64,000 nucleotides of DNA from Kuschelorhynchus macadamiae (GCA_030620095.1 JAUTXW010002457.1:233501-297500), one strand, 5' to 3'. Shown: positions 1 to 12,413, numbered from the stretch's first letter. Notes: a model not told the origin generated them from the sequence alone. Translations and numbers: made by a program.

Positions 1-1345
1 CTCGGTCGAAGAGCTGGCCATAATGAAGAAGAGATTTAAACGCATCTTCTAGAAAAGTTCCCCTCGAACTATTTATTGCTTCTGAGCCCCACGTTTCGTT
101 ATTTTCTATTATATTCTCAAATAGTTCAATCAGTGATTCACGATTTTCAGATACTGTTAACACAAGTCTTCCATTATAGTTCCACCTAGTAGGAGCTACT
201 TTGGGCAATCGTTTGTGGACAATGGAGTCCAAGGCTTGTGTACGTTTTGTTGACTTGGAAAAAAAGCAGCCATGCCACTTAAAGTAACGGAAAATACTTT
301 ACACTCTTTAATGTGATTGATGGACTGGGATAAAACTAAATTTAATTTATGAGCAAAACAATGGGCAAACACAGCACTTATGAAAGTTTCTCGAACTTTA
401 GCTTGCAGACCCCCTAATTGTCCTTCCATCACTGCAGCTCCATCATAGCTTTAAGCAACTAATTTTTTTCTCTCCATTAATTTCTTTAGTAACGTTATAA
501 ACTGCGATATATAATGCATCTGCTGTACGATTTTCGGATACATTCTTAAAACCTAAATATCGCTCTTGAATACTTCCGTCTGTTTTAACGTAGCGTATTA
601 CTATAGATAATTGGCTAAAATTAGTGATATCAGTTGTTTCGTCCAGAACAATAGCAATGAACCGCGCCTCGCCAATCTCCTGCTTAATTCTTTTTAGAAT
701 AATGGTTGCAACAGCGGAAATTAAATCATTCTGGATTCGATTTGACGTTCCGCGAAAAACGTTAGACTGTTCTAAATGGTTTTTTAAGCAATCATCATAT
801 TTAGCCATTAAACCAAGTAAATCTTGAAAATTTCATCTATTTGAAGAAACCCTTGTTTCGTCATGACCTCTAAATCCCAATTCGTGCTGGCCGAGAAAAC
901 AAACAACATGGATAAGTCTTCTTAATATTTGCCTGTTTTTATCGACTAGTTCATTGTGTTGGCGGTGATTAATTTCCAACTGTTTATTAAGGGCGTGTTC
1001 AATTCTGGTTTTGCCGAAGACTTTTTCTTTTATGACGGCCTGCAAATGCGCTTTGGACATAATGTGACTTTTTACAGCTTTATGGAAAATGTTTAAATCG
1101 GAAAAACCAGTTTTATTCCAGACAGACCTTTTTCATTTTCAAAAAGTAAACATCGCCAACAAAATAATTTACTTATATTTTCACACCCTGTTAGCCGTTT
1201 AAATTGCTCGTACTGTTTTTCCGGATAAAAATGTCTAATACAGTTTTTCATTTTTGTGGTTAAATTTTTCATAGGCGGTTTTGCCCTTCCTTTGGAAATT
1301 ATTTGAAGTTTATCAGCGAAGTTTAATGTTGAAAATCCCTTTATT
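1..1345 (-). pseudogene. hAT transposase (TTF-type zinc finger / DUF4371, ZMYM1-like), frameshifted
   Basis: Reading right to left, the pieces match the order of ZMYM1-like hAT transposases. First comes a TTF-type zinc finger with the motif LTGCENISKLFCWRCLLF (about 1140-1200). It is followed by a helical segment with GQHELGFRGHDE (about 850-900), then the start of the RNase-H-like catalytic core with IVLDETTDITNFSQLSIVIR (590-660). Next are a segment ending GQLGGLQAKV and the HCFAHKLNLVLSQS motif (340-430), then a piece with PTRWNYNGRLV running off the edge. At least three frame breaks separate these parts, one of them in a homopolymer near 255-262. It is a decayed copy and no intact transposase can be read. 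Confidence 0.8.
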
Positions 1346-1853
1346 ATTAAGACACACCACACATTCACACACACTCTTATTACTAAATTCTCCAACATTG
1401 TGAACGTTATTACCGACAGCCGAAGTTGACGGTAACGCACCATGCACGACGCGACGTACGTATCATACAACACGCGGATAGCCGTTCAAACAAAGAACCT
1501 ACTCCAACGATAGTTTCCGCCCCCACTTAAAGCACGCGACTGAAATGCAAAAATGGCAAACAGCCGGTGGAAAGTTTAATAACCTCTGGCTCGATTCACA
1601 GGAAATCAAGCATACAGGCCTTGGCTGCAGAGAAGCTAGCGGCCCGCATAGGTCCTATTCGATTTTCTATTGTGGCTCGGTCTGAGTCAAGGCCGCATTT
1701 ATTATGGGCTTGATAATTAGGATAATATTTTAGCATTTTTAATATAAACTAAATTAATAGTTTACTATTTCAAAAATTACATTTTAGAAGATGTTTTGTA
1801 ATTTTTTTTGGGGAAGCACTGCTTCCCTTGCTTCCATGGACTGCACGCCCCTG
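1..1853 (-). mobile_element. hAT DNA transposon, 5' part (ZMYM1-like), truncated by window edge
   Basis: The minus strand carries broken hAT transposase from about 1345 down to base 1. A typical hAT terminus lies at 1831-1853; read on the minus strand it starts CAGGGGCGTGCAGTCCATGG and runs into GCAAGGGAAGCAGTGCTTCCCC. The 8 bases outside it (TTCAGAAG, 1854-1861) fit the hAT target-site pattern nTnnnnAn, but the other end lies left of the window, so the duplication cannot be confirmed. Bases 1345-1830 are untranslated leader with no recognised gene. Confidence 0.75.
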
Positions 1854-2272
1854 TTCAGAAGAATTATTGAAATAATAAAGCAGTGATTACTATGCTTTAA
1901 ACTTTTCTAAAATGTCTCTAGTTTAACATAAAGAGTATTCCTGTATATCATATTTCGAGTCCCCTGGTTTATTTACGTTTAGAGCTGTAAAATTTAAGGT
2001 AGTGTTGCTATTCTCCTATATAAATTGGGTAATATTAAGTAGTGTAATGTCACATATTAGACACTTCCTTGCAAACCATGATTTTGTTTATTTTTTTGTG
2101 TAGTGACTACAGTTTTTAAAAGTTTAGAAATTATCTATCATAGGCAAGACAAATTGTATCATTAAATGTGTGAGATTTACTTATTACCTAACCTAAGTTA
2201 GAGACAAAATTCCAGGTTGTGTTCTCCACGATGTTAAAAAACATGTTCTTGCCAGTCTGTTGTTGGGCAGAA

Positions 2273-2278
<6 letters not shown>
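1854..2278. other. AT-rich spacer, no gene seen
   Basis: No open frame, RNA gene or recognisable transposon end was found between the hAT terminus and the first (AT)n tract. Confidence 0.6.

Positions 2279-2340
<62 letters not shown>
2279..2340. repeat. (AT)n microsatellite, short
   Basis: About 31 uninterrupted AT dinucleotides, separated by 55 bases of ordinary sequence from a second, much longer AT array. Confidence 0.98.
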
Positions 2341-2343
<3 letters not shown>

Positions 2344-2392
2344 CTCTCTATTTTAGCCTAACATAGTAGGCTTTTTCAAAAATTGATTATCA

Positions 2393-2769
<377 letters not shown>

Positions 2770-2964
2770 CTTTACTGGTAATATAAATATTTTTGGTGCG
2801 TTGTAATAGAGAGATCAGACTCCAATGTAAGCACTGAGGAATTGTCATTCTGGAAATTAATCAAATTTCTATTTGTTATCAAGACAGATTGATTGATGTT
2901 ACTTCAAAATGAACATTGAATTTTCCTAATATTATGGTAATCTTGTCCATGCCAATAATGTTTC

Positions 2965-4418
2965 CAGAGCTGTTTAAAATCATTTTAGAAAAGATTTAAA
3001 TCAAAGATTGTAGATACTTTTTATTTGGACAAATTATTTAAATCAAAGATCATTTTGTGCATAAAAAATATTTAAATAGTAAATCTTTTTGTATTTAAAT
3101 CTTTTTATGAAAATATTTAAATCTTTTCAAAAGATTTAAATCATTTCAAAATATTTAAATAAGAAGCATCACTAAAAATAATTGGGTTTTATCTATTTTT
3201 TAAAAAATAAGATTTCATTAAAAATATTATTAGTCTAGCTAAAAAAATCTAGTTAGTTTAGTTATATGTATAGGGTTTTCTTTCTTTATTTATTTCAGAC
3301 TGATTATTCTCTGAAGGGTTTTTTATATTTCATAAATCCGTAATATATAATAGTTGCTATAAAATATAGGTATAACGTTTCTATGTAACCAACACACTTC
3401 ATGGCGAATACTGTTACTAGACACTTAAGCCAAGTCAAATTTCCATCCGTATCCGCATCATGCTAAGTTCGATACTGTGACAGATTTATGTTACGGACAT
3501 ACATACACCAGATACGGATCTGTCAAGAGTCAAAAATATTTACGTCAAAAAATGTATAAAAAAAAAACAAAAGCTGTGTTATAAAACTGTCACTTTCAAA
3601 GTATAAACATGACATTTGAAAGTTCCGTAGCCGTATGCGGATCGCGGTGGCTCTCGATACGTTGTCTACGTATAGGGATAACGCAAAAAATTGGCTTTAG
3701 TGTCTACTGTATAAATTATAAAGAACAAAAACGCTGTTTTAAGCAATTTTATTGAAAAATATAATACTTAAATACTATAATTTTTGATAAAGATTTCAAT
3801 TTCACGTACAATATAAGATTCAAAATAATATGTAAAACCTTTATTTTAATATTCATTTTTACTTAATGTTAGGAGGCAAATTATAGTCTGCATTGACCTA
3901 ACACACTATAGGTTGGTTCATAAAGAAGTCTCACCATATTTGCCTGTCTGCCTAAGACTCTTATTGATGATTAATTTTATGGTGTTATAAAAATATAAAG
4001 CTCCCTTTGGGTACCCAAAGGATGAAAATATTTGTATTTTGGTTGGTTAGTTACTATTTGACGAGAATGGAATAAAGTTTGATTTGAAGCGAACGGCGTG
4101 TTTTATTTTATCGTCTAACAAATAACATACGTGTCCCTTTGGCTGTATGTATTTGACCTTTTTGTCGGCTCCGGATATTTTCCTTCTTTACACGAACTTT
4201 ATCTATATTTAAATCATTTTAAATTGATTTAAATCATTTTAAAATAATTTAAATCTTTTTAAAATGATTTAAATCTTTTTAAAAAGATTTAAATATTTTT
4301 AGAGATTTAAATCTTAATTTTTAAATCAGAAATCAAAGATATTTTTCAAAAAGATTTAAATCATAATCAAAAATAATTTTCTGAAAAAAGATTTAAATCT
4401 CAATTTGTAACAGCTCTG
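2965..4418. mobile_element. Non-autonomous hAT-like element with GATTTAAATC subterminal arrays
   Basis: The ends are inverted repeats: CAGAGCTGTT at 2965-2974 and AACAGCTCTG at 4409-4418. CAG...CTG termini are typical of hAT elements. Inside both ends lie dense arrays of palindromic words related to GATTTAAATC (about 2985-3165 on the left, 4205-4400 on the right), a layout seen where a hAT transposase binds many subterminal sites. There is no coding capacity. I could not find a matching 8-bp duplication (left AATGTTTC, right CTTTCAAA), so the insertion may be old. A second small transposon sits in the middle. Confidence 0.6.
3420..3704. mobile_element. MITE with TA-flanked terminal inverted repeats, nested
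   Basis: TAGACACTTAAGCCAA (3418-3433) is the inverted partner of TTGGCTTTAGTGTCTA (3691-3706), with 15 of 16 positions matching. The outermost TA on each side can be read as a TA target duplication, as made by Tc1/mariner transposases. Short CCGTATCCGCA / TGCGGAT words occur just inside the ends. There is no coding capacity. Confidence 0.5.
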
Positions 4419-4426
4419 CTTTCAAA

Positions 4427-4990
4427 TGAGTGTTTAAGAATTTCAATAGTCGTGTAGATTCGCAGTCAGCAATCTGCAGATACATAAAATGTGAACATTG
4501 ATATCAGTTTGAAGAACGCCAGACATTTCTATGGTTTTAATAATAGAGACACCACAAAACCTATCTAATCTTTCAAAATAAATATCAGTTAACTGCAAAA
4601 ATATTTTCTTGTCTAAACATAGAATATTTATATTTTTTGCCCATCAAAAGTATTTCTAGATGTACACTTTTTGTTCGAATTGATTGAATGTTATAGTGGA
4701 GTACTGTTTTAGTCTTTTTTTTTAGTTAGTTTTTCTCTCAGTTTTCATATGAGGTCTCATAGTTTGAGTCAGAATAACTCAAGATCGACAGGAAGAGAAG
4801 CTAAAACCATTTGTTATAGGTAAATTATTGTTAAAATGTATGTCAGAAATAGTTTTTTTACTGTGTTCTTCTTCCACGGAAAAGATTTTGGCTGAAAGAA
4901 GAAGAAATTATTAAATAATATCAATAAAGTATAATTTTACATTCAAAATTTAAATAAAAACATAAAACATACAAAATACTTCTAGTTTTA
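4427..4990. other. 3' flank of PMS2, no gene seen
   Basis: AT-rich sequence downstream of the PMS2 stop codon, with no other reading frame or element. It probably includes the PMS2 3' UTR, but I did not identify a canonical polyadenylation signal with confidence. Confidence 0.5.
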
Positions 4991-4994
4991 AAAC

Positions 4995-7900
4995 TTATGT
5001 GCTTTCCATTTTTTCGGTGAGTAGATTTAGATTCACCAAATGTCTCATTGTTGGTCTGCCATGTGGACAATTCCAAGGCTGATTGATTTCCCCCATATGA
5101 TCAATAAGTCTACGCATATCTGCTTTAGACAGGGCCTTTCCTATCATCACACTTTTGCGACAAGCTCTTGATGCAAACATGGAACGAATTCTAGATGGTC
5201 TGCAAGTCTTATCCTGGCTTGAATCCTCCTGCAGCATAAAAATCATTTCATCAATATCCCCTTTTCCTAAAACTGTTCGGTCGCTAATCGGCACAGAAGT
5301 TAAATATATTTTTTCACTATTATCGGTAGCTTCTTTTTTAAAAGCAAATCCATTCTTTTTAAAAACCTCCTCATGTTCCATCAAAGTTGTTTTAGCTGCT
5401 GTTGTAAGTTCCAGGAACTTTGGAGTGACTAATTTCTGGCTATCGATTACAGTATTTACTTGCAGCTGTTCAAAATTGTATTTTTCATCAGTCGCATGCT
5501 GATCAACAATGAACAAATCGTCAAACAACTTGGTTATGATAAAACCCAAATTAAACTGACCAATAATTTCCATATTATTAAAATCTTCTTTAGATATAAA
5601 TCGGCTGAGTTCTTCTTCAGCTGTCTTGTTAGTTTCTGGTGCAATATTAGATCTAAATTTCACTACATCTTGGTTTGCTGAATGAGACTGTTTATCTTGA
5701 AATTTCGTTGTAAACCTCTCTTTGAGAGAATGGAAACTTATAAGAACTTCTCGCCTTTCCTCATTATTTGTTTGAGGATTGTCTAATGTAATATTTTTAA
5801 CATTTTCTTCAGTTTCTTGGAAACTATCACTTTCCTCAGCGTTTTTTTCAAGAACCTCATCATCATCTTCTTTGATTAACTTACATGCAATCTGAACTAA
5901 GGTTTCTAACTTTTCATCAGCTTCAGCTTGGCTAGCTGTGATCTCCTTTAAACTAAAGTTTTTATTTATTGCATTTGATCCTTCAGATCTAGAGGTTTTT
6001 TTGAATATATCCAAAAAATTTCCATTTTCTCTGAAATTTGTATTATTTATTTCACTAGATTTAGATCTTTTTGCAAAAGTTTCTATTATAGTTGAATTTT
6101 TAATACTTCCATCAGTGAGATGTCTTTTTAAACCCTTTTTATTACTGTTTACGCCATTTGCTAGATTGTGAGTAACTTCAAGATTTTGTAGTTTCAAAGT
6201 GGATGGAAATTCTTTAAATGTGTCTAATAATGAGGCCTTAACTGTCGCTAATAAAAGCTTCTCTTGCTCCAAAAAAACCTGTCTTTTATCAGGGGTTATG
6301 TTAACATCAACTAAGCATGATTTTGTTATTATATTTAGATAAACAAAAGGATACTGCTTGTTGTTAAACTGCCTGTATACCTCATTTACTAGTTTAATGA
6401 CTTTTGAAGGCTCACAAGGGCGCTGATTGATATAGAAAAACTGACGATCAGTGGAACTGCGGCCACTTCCATGTATAACACTAGAGGCCAGAAAATCTAA
6501 AATAAAAGGTAGGTCTTCTCCTGGTGATAAAGTTATACCATATTCTTCCATAATCTTTTCATCTGGTTGTACTAAGTTAACGTCAACCAGTGATGCCAAT
6601 TGTTTAACTCCAAAAATGCTAATAATATTTTCTCTGATTGTTTTGTGCCCTTCAGTTGCCACAATTGAATTTTTTAAACCTTTTGTTGTCAAATTTACAC
6701 AAGTATATTTTATTCCACTGGGCAATAAACAGTAAGCGTACAGTAGATTACACATTTTTGAAAATTCTTTTTTCAAGTTCTTAATGAATTCTTTTTTCCT
6801 TACTGGAAGAGTGGAAAAAAGACTTCTTAAACTGACAGTTGTTCCCTGTTGCCTAGCAGCAACTTCCTGACTGATAATGTTGCCTCCATAATCATACCTA
6901 AAAAAACAAAAAGATTTTTTTTAATTTAGTTTTAAGAGTTAGGCCAGGTTATCCAACACCATAATGCATATTTTTACAAAATTTGTTAATTTCCATCCCT
7001 AATTCTTAAATTTTTAACCCAAAAGTCGGCTAAAGAGAGTTATGCGGACTAGTGGGCCGTTGAAGAGAGGAGCATAACTGTGGCAGGTGAATGGAATCTT
7101 ATGGCCTCCTTTGCCATTTTGCTGTTGGGGTCCTCAATAGGTTTGTTGGTTGAGCAACATCCCGCTAAGACGGAGGTAGTTGAATCCCACTCGAGGTCAG
7201 ACTTTTTCCACTTTTCATTTCATTTAATTTCGCAATTTGCTCAATAGAGTTATACCCACTGTTATTTGTAAAGGACAGAAACATGATAATTCCTATTCTT
7301 AATTCATAAAAGTTATGAACATCAAGGTATTTTCTTAGTAAATAGTTTTAAAAATTTCATCTTTAACTTTACGTTAGGAAATAAAAATTTCATTATGAAT
7401 AAGAATTGCGAATTAAGGAATTGGATAACCTGGTCTTACAAAAAGCAATAGATATGGGTAAGTTCTTAATTCTAAAATTAAAAATACAGTAAAATATTGT
7501 CAAATATGAATCAGTCTTTAGGCTGCTGAATTCAACTAGTTTTTTTTAGTTCCCTTGGAATTAAACCTTCTGAAATAAACTAATTTATCTTGTTGGTTAA
7601 ACTGTTTGTATCACATTGTCGGTTTGCAACTAAGGTCATTATTTGACATTTTTTCAGTGGTGGCTATTCAGAGGAAGTAGGGTAGTGCCTCTTTTCCAAA
7701 AAAAAAACCTGGCAAATTATTTTTTAACACATTAAAAATCAATACACTAATTTACTAATTTTCAATATTAAATCTAATTCATTTCATTAAAAATTATCAA
7801 TAATTACAATGTTAAATTTTGATGCATTCCTAGTACACAAAGTACAACAAAGAACTACTTCATTTAATGACTACTAAATGCACTTCCCCATCAGTAGACA

Positions 7901-10900
7901 AACAAGTCTCGTAGAATTACCTGAATGCACCTAGTCAGCTAGTTCCATTTACCAATCAAAGCACGACGCATGACGGGCGCGGATCACTCAATGTAAGGAA
8001 TGATAGTGGCAAAAGTACTGGACAGGTTCCATCCCACAATTTACAACAATCACAAAATAGATCACTTAATAGCTCCGTAAGACCTCAAGTGGTAAAAGGG
8101 ACTGGTTCTGGTTGCTCTAGCGTCTTTTCTTGAGCTACTAGGCGGCTCTGGCTATCTGTTAGTAGGGCGAGTGTTACTACTTCCAAGAATGATATCTTGG
8201 AATATTTAAAGAACACTCATTCATTGTTGAGGAGCAACCCAAGAGACCTGACGCCTTCAGCCTTGCATTTAAAGTAGGAGCAAATGTTGAGCTAATGAAT
8301 GATCTATATGATGAAAAAACTTGGCCTACTGGTGTTATGATAAAACGATTTCCCTTTCGAAAGCCCAATAATGGAAACTTGATTCAGCAGTGGAAATAGA
8401 TCAAATATAGCCAATTATAGTATCAAGAAACATCTTCTCGTATATTATCAAAATGTACGTGGACTGCGGACCAACATGGCTAATCAGTGGGATCAGTGAT
8501 AATGAGCTGGGTATGCCAGATTTTACAATCTATAGAAAAGACAGGTCATCTTTACTAGTTCCAAGAAATACGGAGGAGGTGTTCTTATAGCTGTGCATAA
8601 GTCTATTAAGTCTAGGTTAATAATACACTCTATTGAGTCTATTGAACATTTATTTGTTTTAATGATTAAGGCTGTTATTGGTAGTGCTTATATTGCTCCT
8701 TGTTCATCCATTGATGTTTTTGAAAATCATTGTTTGGCGATAGAGAGTATTAGGCTACAATATGGTGACTGCCAGCTTTACCTATTGGGCGATTACAGTT
8801 TGCCTAATACAAACTGGGTGAACAATGAGTTTGGGGTTAGTACCCCAGGTGATCATAGAGTATCAGTAAACATATTATGTAATTGTCTCACATTTCATAA
8901 TATGTATCAAATTAATGGTAACCTAAATGCAAATAATGTGTTATTAGATTTAATTTTAATTTTTTACAAGATTATGATGATTTTGTTGAAATTGCTGATG
9001 AGATTATACTGTCATGCGATTCTCATCACCTGGCTATTGTTTTGAATGTGGCCTTAAATGTGGCTCAGAATAAACTTGAATTTGATACCTTTTATTACAA
9101 TTGTAAGCAAGCCGATTATGCAGGTTTATTAAAACAACTAATTTTTCATAAAAAAACTATGCATAAAAAATTTAAAGAAAACAAGCAATGGAATACCTAT
9201 ATGGAATATTCACACTGTGTGTTTAAAAAGAACATGTTATACTGAATATCTGAGAAATATTGAAAACTCTGTAGAGGGTGATGTTCGGGTGTTTTGGAAG
9301 TTCGTTGGTTCTCAGAAAAATGATAATATTATTCCTTCTTACATGTTTTTAGACGAATTGACTGGTAATGATGGTCAGTCAATTGTTCGGTAGCTATTTC
9401 CAGAAATCATACAAACCAGCCATTACTAACGATATATCAATATTTCTTTAGCCACAGTATTTGACACCATTACCCATCTAAGGCCTAACAGGTGCTCTGG
9501 ACCTGATGGAGTACCACAGGATCTACTTAAAAACTGTGTATATTCCCTATCCAAACCTCTTTGGATAACGTTTAATGAATCTTTAAAAGATGGTATCTTC
9601 CCTGAGCAATGGAAGAACAGCTTTATAACTCCTGTTTGTAAATCTGGTGACGGATCAAATATTTGTAACTATAGAGCAATCTCAATAATTGATTCGATTC
9701 CAAAAAGATCATTTGTGAGCAGTTGGACATGTTTTTTTCCTCCTTGGTCTCTCCTCGCCCACACGGTTTTTATAGAGGCAGATCAACTGCCACTAATATG
9801 CTGATTTATACACAGCATGTGGAAGAGGGCAATATGTTCAAATTAAAGGTTTTACTTCACGGAAAATTATTGTGACATCCGGAGTGCCTCAGGGTAGCCA
9901 TTTAGGTCCTGTTTAATATATTTATTAACAAACTATCTAATGTAATTAATAACCTAATAAACACCTCGTTTATACTGATGATTTAAAGCTATTTAAAACT
10001 ATAAAATCTTTAAATGATTGTGTAGCCCTCCAAAATGATCTTGATCATATACATAATTAGTGCTGTAGAAATAGATTGTATTTGAGTATTGAAATATAAG
10101 GCCATTAAATTTTTCAGAATAACAAATTTGATTAACTTTAAGTATACAATCACCGGTGATGAATTAGAAATGGTAAAATCAATTTCTGATTTGGGTATAA
10201 TTTTGGACAGTAAACTTAGCTTTGATTTACATAATGAACATTAATAACTCACTAAAACTCTTAGGCTTTATTAGCAGATTCTCACAAGGGTTTTCATCTT
10301 TTAAATCAATGAACTTTCTTTACAAAAGTCAGGTCCGCTCGAAGCTTGAATATTTATCTAGTGTATGGTCGCCTTATTATCCAACACATATCTCAAATAT
10401 TGAAACAGTTCAGAATAAATATATTAAGCTGCTAGCTTTTAGAATAAAGTTTCCCCTTACTTTCTATAACTATAGTGAGGCAAGAGCTAGATTTGGCCTG
10501 GAACTCTTGAAGTCTAGAAGGGTAAAATTGGACATTTACTTTCTTTTTAAGTTAATTAATGGTTTGATAGATTGTTTAGAATTGTTATACTTGATTGGTT
10601 TTAGGGTACCTGCTCGGTAAACAAGGGCTATGGAATTATTTGCAAATTGATTTTCATCGCTGCAAATATGGAGTAATCTCACCATTATCTAGAATTGCAA
10701 CCAACGGCAATAAAGTGAATTAGACCCCCTTTTTGATTCTTTGCATGTTTTAAAAAAAGGCTTTCCAATATTAATTTTAGTTAATTAGTCTTAAGATTAT
10801 TATGTCGCTTTTTTTTTAGTTATAGTCTAAGTAAGTACATAAATGTAATTTAAATGCAAATAGTATGTGATTCAATGGGTATTTATACCCGTAAATAAAT

Positions 10901-12413
10901 AAAAAGGACCTTTTAATTACGGGTCGACAAACAAGTGTGCTGATAAGTAGGGCTAAAAAAGACATTACAAATTCTGGTAAATCCTATAATATTCATTCTA
11001 AAAATATTTGGAAAATTTGTTTTGCATGCGGTGCTTATTTTAGACCTTGTCTGTCCTACTTTTAAATCAAATCAAATCGTTTATTTCCATAGACATGTTC
11101 ACATGTATCGGAATTTTCATATGTAGTTTAAGGTCAAATTTAAAGTAAAAATATAATAAAAATGAAATAAAATACTTACGTTACAATATATTACCAAATT
11201 TTTAAATATAAACATATAAAACTCCTCCAGAGAATAAATGTTCTGGAAGACCTATGCTGCAATATATTTAGACATATTAAAACTCAAACATAAAAAACTC
11301 TTCCAGAGAGGAAAACGGATTTTCAGCCAGTATAGCCTTTAGTCATCTTTTAAAAATGCACATACTAGGTATATCCTTCATATGTGCTGGTAAGTGATTG
11401 AATACCTTTAAGGAACTTATCTCAAAGTCCCTCCCGCACCTGAAGTCAATCTTGCAGCAGGTACATAAAGCTCTCATTTCTATAAGTATTAATATCGCCC
11501 CATTTTAAGCTACTGTCTGTAATAATTATATTAGAATATTTGTGGACGGTGGCCCTCGAAATGCTGTTAATTGTGTTAGTTGTATCTTATTAAAGCAATT
11601 ATAATAGGGATACCTACGTATTTTGCTATGTACCCAGGAAATAATAAACATTTTAGTTTTGTGCATTTTTTAGGATTTTTTTAAAAAATATTTACTCTTT
11701 TATAGAGAATATTTCCTATATATTTTCTGGTACGGCCCAGCCGACCCTGCCGCCCCTGACGAGCCGTCACTGATTTCAGTTAACTTCCTGTTTCAACGAA
11801 CAAATACATCTTATTTATAACTAGTAGGTACCTACTTTTTTTTATACCAATACAAATTTGAAACAAAAAAAATCAAATACTTAATTATTTCAGCAAGATA
11901 AATTAAGGACTTATGCAGGGTTTGAGTAAATGAACCTTGATTTTAACAACAGTGAAGACAAACAGAATTACATTAGACCAAACTATGAAATATGCACCTA
12001 AGTTTTGTTGCAGTCTCAGCTGAATGATGTTTAGTAATAATTTCCACTTCTGAAAGTGCACATAGTGAACTCAGAGCTTCTCCTCTAAACCCCAACGTAC
12101 CGATATGTTCTATGTCATCAAATTGCCGTATTTTGGAAGTGTAGTGTTTTAAAGTTAAAGCTTGAAAATTATCCTTATGAACTCCAGATCCGTTATCTGA
12201 TACTTCTAAGAGTTCTGAACCACATTCTCTCAGATTAATATCGATAATACTAGCTCCTGCATCAACTGCGTTTTCAACTAACTCTTTCATTGCAACTGCT
12301 AAAGTTAAAACTACTTGTCCAGAACATATTCTATGTACTGTATCTTTACCGATTGGTTTAATTACTGTACTTTCTTCTGTAGAACCTATTTTATTTAGTT
12401 TATTGTTATCCAT
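4995..12413 (-). CDS. PMS2: PMS2, mismatch-repair endonuclease (MutL alpha subunit), two exons
   Basis: MutL-homologue ATPase and endonuclease that in other animals pairs with MLH1 to nick DNA during mismatch repair in the nucleus. Exon 1 is 11998-12413 and exon 2 is 4995-6897; GT at 11997-11996 and AG at 6899-6898 bound a 5.1-kb intron. The joined length is 2319 nt, an exact multiple of three, giving 772 residues with no stop. The GHKL ATPase motifs are ELVENAVDAGA (44-54), DNGSG (73-77) and GFRGEALSSL (108-117). The transducer has DRQFFYINQRPCE (about 289-301) and ITPDKRQVFLE (339-349). An acidic, poorly conserved linker follows. The endonuclease motif DQHATDEKYNFE (604-615) matches DQHA(X)2E(X)4E, and ACRKSVMIG and CPHGRP complete the C-terminal metal site. 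Human PMS2 is about 860 residues; the difference is mainly in the linker. The donor GTGCAT is weak. The gene looks functional. Confidence 0.93.
6942..7435. mobile_element. PIF/Harbinger-type MITE in the PMS2 intron
   Basis: GGCCAGGTTATCCAA at 6942-6956 is inverted as TTGGATAACCTGGTC at 7421-7435 (one mismatch). Both ends are flanked by TTA (6939-6941 and 7436-7438), the three-base target duplication of PIF/Harbinger elements. At 494 bp it has no coding capacity. It begins about 40 bases inside the intron from exon 2. Confidence 0.65.
7945..10905 (+). mobile_element. LINE (APE-type, Jockey/CR1 group), decayed, antisense in PMS2 intron
   Basis: A broken non-LTR retrotransposon. The ORF1 C-terminal part is at about 8180-8400 (words such as FKVGANVELMNDLYDEKTWP). 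The ORF2 endonuclease starts near 8450 with YYQNVRGLRTN and continues to about 9245, including LLGDYSLPNTNWV. Reverse transcriptase pieces lie at 9450-9920, with CSGPDGVPQDLL and TSGVPQGSHLGP. The connection and C-terminal domain is at 10222-10620 (SKLEYLSSVWSPYY). The catalytic YADD region near 9960-9980 is degraded. The 3' end has a GGGTATTTATACCC palindrome (10877-10890) followed by an AAATAAATAAA tail. There are many stops and frameshifts. Confidence 0.8.
11063..11640 (-). mobile_element. LINE 3' fragment in PMS2 intron
   Basis: On the minus strand the fragment ends with GGAAATAAACGATTTGATTT and repeats of GATTT, a simple-repeat tail of a LINE. About 11300-11480 encodes a LINE C-terminal piece recognisable by VFNHLPAHMKDIPSM, with stops. 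Only the last few hundred bases of the element are present, as expected for 5' truncation. Confidence 0.6.

Larger units (their letters stand above)
7655..11772. mobile_element. hAT-like element in the PMS2 intron, split by LINE insertions
   Basis: The left end reads CAGTGGTGGCTATTCAGAGG. The right end, read on the minus strand from 11772, is CAGTGACGGCTCGTCAGGGG. The two agree at most of the first 30 positions, including a shared AGGGT further in. Removing the LINE bodies at 7945-10905 and 11063-11640 leaves only a few hundred bases, too short for a transposase, so it was non-autonomous or is deleted. The flanking octamers (CATTTTTT and ATTTCAGT) do not match, which weakens the call. Confidence 0.45.

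Noticed and set aside
4419..4426. Target-site duplication for the hAT-like element at 2965-4418
   Set aside because: Left AATGTTTC and right CTTTCAAA share only a few bases, so no duplication is claimed.
5155..6735. Several plus-strand frames of 70-115 codons opposite PMS2
   Set aside because: They are antisense shadows of PMS2 exon 2, which shows clear protein motifs on the minus strand.
7120..7200. tRNA-like or SINE A/B-box-like words (GTTGGTTGAGCAAC... GTTGAATCCCAC)
   Set aside because: I could not fold a cloverleaf and the stretch lies inside a Harbinger-type MITE, so similarity is probably chance.
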